Shown: piece after piece, positions 39,323-47,521 of the stretch
Layout of the letters: the number at the start of each line of letters is the position of its first letter
Numbering within the stretch: position 1 is the first letter of the stretch
Origin: Acidobacteriaceae bacterium
Lineage (GTDB): Bacteria; Acidobacteriota; Terriglobia; Terriglobales; Acidobacteriaceae
Assembly: GCA_003139095.1 (NCBI GenBank)
Contig: PLHW01000030.1
Location: forward strand, 513 to 64,512
Direction: 5' to 3'
Length of the DNA: 64,000 nucleotides
The notes under the pieces: model-generated
What the model saw: the letters and a program-made list of their open reading frames with translations, nothing else
What the model was told of the DNA's origin: nothing
The model's database searches: none
Program-made: the position numbers and the translations under genes

Positions 39323-40921
39323 CTAGCGCCGCGCGAATACGGTGGCGATTTCGTCATGATAGATGAGGTCGAACCGCGGGTCGATGGTCAGCACTTTCGC
39401 CAGCGGCAGCTTCGAGTCCAGCAGCACGAACCCGGCGTGGTCAAGATAGGGGTCCGTCTTGTACGAGTCCTGGGCGCTTTCCGAGCTGTAGAAGATTTTG
39501 TCCAGGTCGTCGCCGTAAAGATCGTTGCGCCCGTCGATGGCGACGGGAAAGTCCGGCATATACCACATCAGAAATCCGCCCCAGTTGAGGTTGTTGTAGA
39601 TGGGGCCACGCACCGGATTGCGCCGCAGAAAATTGATGGCGTTGACCGGATAGTCGGCGCTGATGGCGCGATCCAGGCCGCGCTCGTTGAAGTCGACGGC
39701 GCCCGCGACGAAGATGAGGCAGACGGCGACGGCGGCGGCGATGGCAAGATTTTCCAGCCAGGCCTGCCGCGACGAGACAGCCGGCTCCTGCTCGCGCTCA
39801 GACTGGGAGCGGCTTTCGAGCGCACGCGCGCGAAACGCTTCGGCGATGCAGGCGGCGGCGGGCAGGCAGATGAACCATGCGTCGCGCATGGTGCGGAAGG
39901 CGACAACGACGGCGGCCGTCAGCAGGGCGAGTTTGAACAGATCGATACCAGGCGGCGCGTCGGACTGCCGCGGACTTGAGTGCCGCGCTCTCCCCAGATT
40001 CGCTTGCCAGCCCAGCGCAAAGAATCCGGAGGCGGCCAGTAAGAGTTCCAGGAACTCGCTGGCGTAACGAAAGCTTAGCGGTTGGAGTTCGACGATGACC
40101 GAGTATGTGAACTTAGCCTTCGAGTATTCGAACACGACGACGTACGGATGGTAGAAGTACGGCCCCAGCAGGGTGGCGAAGACGCAAGCGGCGAAGATGG
40201 CGATGAGCCGCGCGTTCTGCGGCGGCGACTTCTCCCCGCCTGTCAGATCCAGCGCCGACAAGAGTGTCCGCGCCACACGGGGCGGTGCGACGCGGGCCAG
40301 CGCGGAGAGAAGCGTCCGCGCCAAGCTAACCGACATGAACAGGCCGACCAAGAACAATCCGTAGATGAACTGGATGTGCAGATTGGCCCAGACAAAGAAG
40401 ATGAGCGGAAGCCAGTAGAGCTTTTTCAGGTCGGCGCCGCGGCCCGCCTCCAGAAGCAGCGTGAGCGTCACCGCGAAAAGCGCGATGGAAAAAAAGAACG
40501 GGCGCGGCGTGCCGTTGAACAGGAACGACCAACAAACCACGCCGGTCAGAATCCAGGCGATCCAAAACCGGCCCGACAGCCGCAACAGCATCCAATAGAT
40601 GGCCAGCGCCACGAGCAGCGTGAGCAGCGTGCCAAACACGCCGATGCCGATCAACCCGAACCAGGCGTAGGCGCGCGACAGAAGCACTTCGTATCCCCAG
40701 CTATACGCAACCCATGGCCGTGTGGCCGCGGTGCGGGAGAGAATGCCGGTGTGGGGAACGGCGAGGTGCTCCACAATCCAGTCCCCGACCTTCAAATGCC
40801 ACCAGATGTCGGAGTCAATGACGAAGTACTTGAGGCGAAGCGCGGCTGTGCCGACAACGATAAAAAGCGCGGTGAGCGCGCCGAGTTGGAGCGACCGGAT
40901 GTGGGCAAGCGATTTAAGCAT
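39323..40921 (-). CDS. GT-C-like polytopic membrane protein, paralog of 34922-36457
   Basis: SDIWWHLKVGDWIVEHLAVPHTGILSRTAATRPWVAYSW and DFPVAIDGRNDLYGDD; contains in-frame ARTLLSAL repeat. Confidence 0.72.
   Translation of the reverse strand: MLKSLAHIRSLQLGALTALFIVVGTAALRLKYFVIDSDIWWHLKVGDWIVEHLAVPHTGILSRTAATRPWVAYSWGYEVLLSRAYAWFGLIGIGVFGTLLTLLVALAIYWMLLRLSGRFWIAWILTGVVCWSFLFNGTPRPFFFSIALFAVTLTLLLEAGRGADLKKLYWLPLIFFVWANLHIQFIYGLFLVGLFMSVSLARTLLSALARVAPPRVARTLLSALDLTGGEKSPPQNARLIAIFAACVFATLLGPYFYHPYVVVFEYSKAKFTYSVIVELQPLSFRYASEFLELLLAASGFFALGWQANLGRARHSSPRQSDAPPGIDLFKLALLTAAVVVAFRTMRDAWFICLPAAACIAEAFRARALESRSQSEREQEPAVSSRQAWLENLAIAAAVAVCLIFVAGAVDFNERGLDRAISADYPVNAINFLRRNPVRGPIYNNLNWGGFLMWYMPDFPVAIDGRNDLYGDDLDKIFYSSESAQDSYKTDPYLDHAGFVLLDSKLPLAKVLTIDPRFDLIYHDEIATVFARR
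40251..40325. repeat. two copies of the GCG(G/C)RGA..GTCCGCGCC palindromic element inside a CDS
   Basis: agcgccgacaagagtgtccgcgccacac (40251-40278) and cagcgcggagagaagcgtccgcgccaa (40299-40325). Confidence 0.75.
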
Positions 40922-41399
40922 GGGGGAAAGTCGCTTCATGATAACGGAAGTTGGCGACCGGCCCCAGGGTTAGGCCGTTATGAGTTCAACTGGTCCCTCT
41001 TGCGCGCTAAGATCGAGGCTGGCCGGTTGCCAGCCCGGGGATTCGTGCGCAATTGTTGGGCCAGCGTTATGGGGCGGTAAGCGGCGGGACATCAGCGGCT
41101 TAGGACTCAATGTGGCCACCTGGGCAGGGTCAAATCACGCGGGCGTTGAGGGGAAACGCACGATTTCACCCCAAAATAGACGGGAGTTTGCGGGGGAAGG
41201 CGAATTTGAAAGGCGGCCGACTCACAAAGCGCTGATTTTGCAGGGCCGGGCGGGATGACGGCCCGCTGGCACTTTGGCATTTCCAGTGCTCGGCTGATCT
41301 GGTTGCAACGTCGCGCCACAACTTCGTTCTGAGCTGGAACTCAGTTTTGGCGCCTACTTCGCTTTGCCCCGGTGGCAAACGTTATCCGCTTTGAGGGGG

Positions 41400-41494
41400 A
41401 CGACGCAAGCATTGGGGACCGGACAGGGCTGGCAAGCCAGGACTGAAACCGCGGTTAGGCCCTCGGAATCAGAACTGGTCCAGCCCTGCGTCGT
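41400..41494. other. intergenic inverted repeat, possible structured RNA
   Basis: ACGACG..CAGGGCTGG ... CCAGCCCTG CGTCGT upstream of the SGNH gene. Confidence 0.4.
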
Positions 41495-41558
41495 GTTTGG
41501 GTAGCGAATCAAGGCGTTAGGGCCGGGAGCCTCGTCGCTGCAATCCATAGGAACTGGC

Positions 41559-43229
41559 ATGGCAGAGGGGACTGCAAAACGGAACTCGGGTCGCGGGATT
41601 GGCTACTGGGCGCCCAGAGTGGGCGCGGCGCTGCTCGCGCCCGTCGTAGTGCTGGTGGTGATTGAACTAGCCCTGCGCCTGGGTGGAGTGGGCTTTCCCA
41701 CGGACGTCACCGTGCCCTGCACGCTCGCAGGCAAGAGCGCCTCCTGCTACAACCTGTTTTTTCCGGCCCCATTTTTTCCACCGGGGATGATCAAGGCCCC
41801 GCAGGCCTATGCCATTCCGGCGGTGAAGGCGCAAGGCACCTACCGCATCTTTGTCCTCGGCGAGTCGGCAGCCATGGGAGACCCGGACCCGGCCTATGCC
41901 TTCAGCCGCTATCTCGACGTGATGCTGCGCGCCCGCTATCCGGAGATGAGCTTTGAGGTAGTCAACACGGGCAGCGTCGCCATCAATTCCCACGTGCTGC
42001 TGCCCATCGCGGAAGGATTGGCGAAGCAGCGGCCCGACCTGTTCATTATTTATTCCGGGAACAACGAAGTCGTCGGCCCCTACGGCCCCGGCACGGCGCT
42101 GACCTCGGGCGGAATGACCATACCCGTCATCCGCGCCAGCATTTTTGTGCGCTCCACGCGGATTGGCCAGCTGCTGACCAAAGTGGGCGCGCAGAAAAAA
42201 GAGTGGGGCGGAATGGAGATGTTCCTCGACAAACAGGTGCCCGCGAGCGCTCCGGAGATGAAGTACGTGTACCAGAACTTCGAGCGCAATCTGCGGGACA
42301 CGGTGGAAGCGGCGCGGAGCACGGGGGCGCGCGTGATTGTCAGCACGGTGGCGACGAACGTGAAAGACTGCGCGCCGTTTGCCTCAATGCACCGCGAGGG
42401 GCTGGCGCCGGACGATTTGCAGCGGTGGAACCGCCTGGTGGAGCAGGGCGCGGAGCTGGAGAGCGGGCGATCGTATGAAGAGGCTCTGAAGGCGTACCAG
42501 ATGGCGTCGCAGATCGACGACCAGTATGCCGAGCTGGAATTCCGCATGGCGCGGGCGCAGTGGATGATCGGTGATTACGCAGGGGCGAAGGCGAATTTTG
42601 AGCGCGCCCGCGATTTGGACACCCTGCGCTTCCGGGCCGATGGCCGCATCAACGAAATCAATCGGAGAGTGGGCGGCGCGGCAGCCGGCGCGGAACTGGT
42701 CGATGCGGAGAAACTTTTTTCCCACGAGAGTCCGAATGGCGTGACCGGCAGCGACCTCGTGTATGAGCACGTGCATATGACGCCGCTGGGGAATTATCTG
42801 CTGGCGCGCGCGATGTTTTTGCAGATTGCGAAAAAGATGCCGAACGCGGCGACTGGCGCGACTGCGGATGCTGTGCTTTCGGAGGCCGAGTGCGAGCAAC
42901 GCCTCGCCTTCACGCCGCATGACCGCACCCGGATTGCGGGCGAAATGCTGGAGCGGCTGCAAAAGCCTCCGTTCACAAATCAGTTGAACCACGCCGAGCA
43001 GATGTTGCGGCTGGCGATGCAGGCGGAGGTTCCGGATGAGAATCCGGCAGAGACCTCGGCAGAGTACCAGTGGGCAATCGCGCAGCGGCCCGAGGATCGC
43101 ATTCTGCGCTACAACTTCGGGCTCTTTTTGTTCGGGTATGACCGCAATGCGGCGTTCGCGCAGTTGCGGCTGTCCCGGCCATGGGATGATTTTCCGGTGT
43201 TTGCGCCCGATGGGACGATGGTGCAGTAG
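41559..43229 (+). CDS. membrane-anchored SGNH/GDSL-like protein with TPR-like C-terminal part
   Basis: RIFVLGESAAMGDPDPAYAFSRYLDVMLRARYP (GxS block), DLFIIYSGNNEV, YEHVHMTPLGNYLLA (late His block). Confidence 0.8.
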   Translation: MAEGTAKRNSGRGIGYWAPRVGAALLAPVVVLVVIELALRLGGVGFPTDVTVPCTLAGKSASCYNLFFPAPFFPPGMIKAPQAYAIPAVKAQGTYRIFVLGESAAMGDPDPAYAFSRYLDVMLRARYPEMSFEVVNTGSVAINSHVLLPIAEGLAKQRPDLFIIYSGNNEVVGPYGPGTALTSGGMTIPVIRASIFVRSTRIGQLLTKVGAQKKEWGGMEMFLDKQVPASAPEMKYVYQNFERNLRDTVEAARSTGARVIVSTVATNVKDCAPFASMHREGLAPDDLQRWNRLVEQGAELESGRSYEEALKAYQMASQIDDQYAELEFRMARAQWMIGDYAGAKANFERARDLDTLRFRADGRINEINRRVGGAAAGAELVDAEKLFSHESPNGVTGSDLVYEHVHMTPLGNYLLARAMFLQIAKKMPNAATGATADAVLSEAECEQRLAFTPHDRTRIAGEMLERLQKPPFTNQLNHAEQMLRLAMQAEVPDENPAETSAEYQWAIAQRPEDRILRYNFGLFLFGYDRNAAFAQLRLSRPWDDFPVFAPDGTMVQ

Positions 43230-43260
43230 GCTGTCAGCTGTCCCTTCCCAACTCCAGGCT

Positions 43261-44748
43261 TCAAAAATTCCCGTACATCATCTGGGCGGCGCTGGTGCCG
43301 TGGGAAATTGTTACGAAGAGTAAGAAGAAGAGGGCAACGGCATAGAGAGGCGCCAGCCAGAACCAGCGCGAGCGCGCCAGCAAGACCGCGAATCCGGGGG
43401 ATTCGGAGGTTGCTGGTTGATGTGAGGACGCGCTGTTTAGAGCGTCGATTGTCAGTAGTGTGATGACGTACGCTGCGGCAATAGCGGCGACCATTACGTA
43501 GAGAGATGCGGTTAAGAAATGAACTCGGTAACTGGTGGGGTCAACCAGCGCCCCGAACATCTGCCTCGCCTGCGAAACCGAGTGGGCGCGGAACAAGATC
43601 CACCCCACGCTGACCAGGCTGATGGTTGTTACCCAGGCGAGGGCGTTCCACGCGCGGAGCATCGACGACCCGGCTGCCTCGATTGGAGGCCAGTCGTACT
43701 TGCGCTCCTGGGCCTCCAGGATGCGGTGCAGAACCAGTAGCACTCCGTGATAGACGCCCCAAAGAAGAAACAGAACGCTCGCCTTGTGCCACAGGCCGAA
43801 CAGGATCATCGACACCAGCAGCGCCGAGTTCCTCCACCAGATTTCGCGGCGCATCTGCATGATCGGGAAGAAAACATAGTCCCGGATCCAGAACGACAGC
43901 GACATGTGCCAACGCGTCCAGAATATGGAAGGCGTCGTGGAGGCGAAGGGCCGCGAGAAATTTTCCGGCACCTCGAACCCAAGCGCCCGCGCCGCGCCGA
44001 TCGCGATGTGGGAGTATCCGGCAAAGTCAAAAAAAAGTTGCAGCCCGTAGCCGAAGGCGAGGCACCACACATCAAGGCCCGACCAGCGCGTCAGTCGATC
44101 GAAACCGGAGTTGATGCCGTCTCCGGCAAGAATGCCCTGACCGAGCAGCCGCGCCAGTTGCATCATGAAGACGCCCGTGGCCACCCGGCGTAGCCCGAGG
44201 AGCACGTCGTCGGACGCGGTCGTCGCCGTGGACCGGAACTGCGGAAGCATCTCTGTCATGCGGCAGACTGGGCCGGAAATCGTCACCGGAAAGAACGCCA
44301 TGTAGAGGGCGAATTCCCAGAGCGACGGATCGATGTCTTCGCCCTGATAAACATCGAAGAGATAGCTGAGGGCCTGGAATGTCCAGAAGGAAATACCGAG
44401 AGGCATGACGAGACGGGCGAAGGGATGAAGGGCGGAAAACGGAAGATGGACGGCGGTTTCGGGCAGATATTTGAAGACGCCGAGCAGCGCGAAGTTGAAG
44501 AAGATGCCGCTCCAGAGCGCGCGTCCCGAGGGCTTCCGGCGCAACCACTCGCCCACCAGATAGTTGATCGTGGTGGAGGCCGCCAGAACAGCGGCGAACC
44601 ATGGGCTCCACGTGAAATACAGAGCGTAGCTCGCGATGAGAAGGGCGATCTGGCGCAGACTGCGCGAGCGCACCGTGCCCATGATTGCAGCCGACACCAG
44701 GAAGACCACCACGTAAGCGACGATTCGGAGCAACGGTCCTCCCGGCAT
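43261..44748 (-). CDS. MBOAT family O-acyltransferase
   Basis: Polytopic; FFDFAGYSHIAIGAARALGF, WHMSLSFWIRDYVFFPI, ILFGLWHKASVLFLLWGVYHG. Confidence 0.93.
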   Translation of the reverse strand: MPGGPLLRIVAYVVVFLVSAAIMGTVRSRSLRQIALLIASYALYFTWSPWFAAVLAASTTINYLVGEWLRRKPSGRALWSGIFFNFALLGVFKYLPETAVHLPFSALHPFARLVMPLGISFWTFQALSYLFDVYQGEDIDPSLWEFALYMAFFPVTISGPVCRMTEMLPQFRSTATTASDDVLLGLRRVATGVFMMQLARLLGQGILAGDGINSGFDRLTRWSGLDVWCLAFGYGLQLFFDFAGYSHIAIGAARALGFEVPENFSRPFASTTPSIFWTRWHMSLSFWIRDYVFFPIMQMRREIWWRNSALLVSMILFGLWHKASVLFLLWGVYHGVLLVLHRILEAQERKYDWPPIEAAGSSMLRAWNALAWVTTISLVSVGWILFRAHSVSQARQMFGALVDPTSYRVHFLTASLYVMVAAIAAAYVITLLTIDALNSASSHQPATSESPGFAVLLARSRWFWLAPLYAVALFFLLFVTISHGTSAAQMMYGNF

Positions 44749-44879
44749 TGCGAATGGGCCCGGCTACAGACGAATAGAAAGACGACGGCAAAGTCAGAGT
44801 GAGGCCAGCGAACAAGAATAACCGTGTGTGCCGAACGTCACAAGATCAGGCGAGGCGCGTCCGAGGCGCGTCCACTAAA

Positions 44880-46640
44880 ATGGCGGGGGTGCCATACAAA
44901 ACTCTCATCGACGCGTTGCATGCCGCTCCCGCCGAGCGGCCATTTGTTACCGAGTGGGTGAATGAGGATGAGCAGGAGACGGTGACGTTTGGGGAATTTC
45001 GTGCGCGGGCGCGCGCGCAGGCTGCCCGGTTGCGGGCGCACGGCGTCGAGCCGGGAGATCGCGTCGTCATCATCATGCCCCAGGGGATTGCGGCGATGAC
45101 GGTGTTTGCGGGCGCAATGCTGGCAGCCGCGGCACCCGCGTTTATCGCATATCCGAACGACAAAGTTGAGGCCGCGAAGTATCGCTCGGGATTGGCGGGG
45201 GTGACGGCGAACCTGAAGGCAAAGGTCGTGGTGATCGATGATGAATTTCCCGAGGAGATGCGCGAGCACGTTCGCGTGGGCGACGGGAGCGTGGTGGTGC
45301 GGGCGGGGCGCAAAGACGAAGACGAACTCGGGGATTCGGATGGCTCCGATTCCGCGAACCTCGATTCGCAAAAGTCCGCTTCGCGAAAATTCGATTCGCA
45401 AGAATTCGATCCGCGGCAAATCGACTCCGGCAGCGTGGCGTTTATTCAGCATTCGGCCGGAACCACCGGCCTTCAGAAGGGCGTGGCGCTGACCCATGCG
45501 GCCGTGCTCCGGCAACTCGATCATCTCGCCAAAGCTCTGAGCATTGAGAGCCGCGACCGGATTTACAGCTGGCTGCCCCTCTATCACGACATGGGATTGA
45601 TCGCGTGCTTCATGCTGCCGATGGTCTATCACCTGCCGTTGGTGATGCAATCGCCCATCGATTGGGTGATGGTCCCGGAGACAATGCTCGCCGCGATCAG
45701 CCAGCACAAATGCACACTCGCGTGGATGCCGAATTTTGCCTTTCAATTTATTCCCCGCCGGACCCGGCCCGACCGGCGCGCGGAATACGATTTATCCTCG
45801 GTCCGCGCGCTCATTAATTGCTCGGAGCCGGTGCGGGCAAGGAGCATGCGCGAGTTTGAAGAGGCCTTCGCCGGCATCGGCCTGAAGAGCGACGCGCTGC
45901 AATCGTCCTATGCGATGGCGGAGAACGTTTTCGCCGTGACCCAGTCGCCACTGGGCGCGCAAGGCCCGCCGCGGCTTTGGGCGGATGCCAAGGAGTTTCG
46001 GGGCGCGGCGAGAATTCGCGAGGTGCAGGAGCAAGCGGCGCAATCCGTGGAGTTTGTCTCGTCGGGGCGACTGCTGCCGAATCATGAGATTCGAATCGTG
46101 GCGGACGATGGCAAGCAGTTGGAGGACGGACGCGTCGGCGAGATCCTGGTGAAGAGCGATTGCCTCTTCGAGGGCTATTACAATCGTCCGGACCTGACCG
46201 CCGAGGCGATCGTTGCAGGCTGGTATCACACGGGCGATCTGGGATTCTGCTGGGAACAGGAATTGTATGTGGTGGGACGGAAAAAAGATTTGATTATTGT
46301 GGGCGGAGAGAATTTGTATCCCCAGGATATTGAAGAGATCGCAGGGCGCCATGCCGCGGTTCATGACGGGCGCGTGATCGCCATGGGTTTGTACAATCCA
46401 AGCCTGGGGACAGAAGAGATTGTGGTGGTGGCCGAGGTCGAGAACGAGGCATTGTTGGACAAGGCGGAGCAGATCGAGCGCGAGATACGGGAGCAGGTAG
46501 CGGCAGGAATGGGCGTTACGGTCCCGACAATTTTTCTCAAGCCTCCAAAATGGATCGTAAAGAGCACGGCAGGAAAGGCGGCGCGGTCGAGCACGCTTGA
46601 GAAGTTGGGGAGAGAGCATCCCGAGTGGGAAGTGGACTAA
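44880..46640 (+). CDS. AMP-forming acyl ligase (fatty acyl-AMP ligase-like)
   Basis: FIQHSAGTTGLQKGVALTH P-loop, SWLPLYHDMGLIACFMLPM FAAL-like, WYHTGDLGF, GRKKDLIIVGGENLYPQDIE. Confidence 0.9.
   Translation: MAGVPYKTLIDALHAAPAERPFVTEWVNEDEQETVTFGEFRARARAQAARLRAHGVEPGDRVVIIMPQGIAAMTVFAGAMLAAAAPAFIAYPNDKVEAAKYRSGLAGVTANLKAKVVVIDDEFPEEMREHVRVGDGSVVVRAGRKDEDELGDSDGSDSANLDSQKSASRKFDSQEFDPRQIDSGSVAFIQHSAGTTGLQKGVALTHAAVLRQLDHLAKALSIESRDRIYSWLPLYHDMGLIACFMLPMVYHLPLVMQSPIDWVMVPETMLAAISQHKCTLAWMPNFAFQFIPRRTRPDRRAEYDLSSVRALINCSEPVRARSMREFEEAFAGIGLKSDALQSSYAMAENVFAVTQSPLGAQGPPRLWADAKEFRGAARIREVQEQAAQSVEFVSSGRLLPNHEIRIVADDGKQLEDGRVGEILVKSDCLFEGYYNRPDLTAEAIVAGWYHTGDLGFCWEQELYVVGRKKDLIIVGGENLYPQDIEEIAGRHAAVHDGRVIAMGLYNPSLGTEEIVVVAEVENEALLDKAEQIEREIREQVAAGMGVTVPTIFLKPPKWIVKSTAGKAARSSTLEKLGREHPEWEVD
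45333..45422 (+). repeat. in-frame 15-bp tandem repeat in the acyl ligase
   Basis: Pentapeptides DSDGS DSANL DSQKS ASRKF DSQEF DPRQI. Confidence 0.85.
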
Positions 46641-46655
46641 GGGGCGAGAATTCGC

Positions 46656-46704
46656 GATGCTGGATCGCGGATCTGGGGTCGGCGATCTGGAGTCGGCGAG
46701 TTCG
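46656..46704. repeat. period-7/14 repeat (GATCTGG RGTCGGC)n
   Basis: gatgctg gatcgcg gatctgg ggtcggc gatctgg agtcggc gagttcg between ligase and carrier genes. Confidence 0.7.
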
Positions 46705-46770
46705 CACCCGGTGGATTGAGGCGGCGGCATCGGTCTTTATTATTCGGCGGACAGGGGAGAACAAGTTCAC

Positions 46771-47022
46771 ATGACGGAAGAAGCCAAGCAGATGATTGCA
46801 TACATCCTGGAGCGGATCCGCAAGCCCACGCTGGCGATTGACGAGAACACGGCGCTCGTGTCGTCGGGGATCGTGGATTCCATGGCGCTGGGCGATTTGC
46901 TCTTGAAGCTCGAAGACCTGACCAACACACGCATTCGCCCGGGAGCGGTCAAGCCGAAAGATATGGACACGGTGGCCAAAATGTTCACCACGGCGGCGCG
47001 CGTCGGCAAGCCCCGGAAGTAG
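46771..47022 (+). CDS. acyl carrier protein
   Basis: 83 aa; NTALVSSGIVDSMALGDLLLKLED with DSM phosphopantetheine site. Confidence 0.88.
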   Translation: MTEEAKQMIAYILERIRKPTLAIDENTALVSSGIVDSMALGDLLLKLEDLTNTRIRPGAVKPKDMDTVAKMFTTAARVGKPRK

Positions 47023-47040
47023 CCCCGATCGCCAGTCAGG

Positions 47041-47150
47041 GTCGGGTCCCCTGGCCGCCCATTCCCCCCTCATTTCACCCCCTGCCCATTTTTCTCCCTG
47101 CTCACACCGCCCTCCGGTCCGCGCCTCGCCCATTCCACCGCGGCGATTTG
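47041..47150 (+). promoter_or_regulatory. C-rich, G-poor tract, candidate rut region
   Basis: gcccattcccccctcatttcaccccctgcccatttttctccctgctcacaccgccctcc downstream of the carrier gene. Confidence 0.35.
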
Positions 47151-47172
47151 CCGATGGGGCGTCACATGATTC

Positions 47173-47188
47173 GGTGAGTGATGTCACT
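47173..47188. promoter_or_regulatory. CRP/FNR-type palindrome
   Basis: GGTGA-gtgatg-TCACT upstream of the octahaem gene. Confidence 0.45.
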
Positions 47189-47521
47189 TACGGAAGTTCT
47201 TTTCCCCTGTTACATAGATGTGGCGTATTGCGGCACTTTGTAAGGCGCCCTGACGCGCGATTCGCGCGTGGAGTTCAGTGTCTTTGTTCGCGGGTGTTGG
47301 AGGCAGGAAGTTTCCCCGCCCGGCCCGGCGGGGAATGGTGGCAGGTCATTTTTGTTTCGACCCAGGTAATTTCTGGCCATGGGAAGTAACTACGACCTTA
47401 GTCCCGGAGAAACCCGCCGTTCACGCTGCGTTCGGGCCCTCTCCCCTAATAACGGCGTGTAAGCTGCCCAGGCCACAGTAAATCAAGTCGCACGATTTCA
47501 CAAAAGACTGTGGAGGTCATC

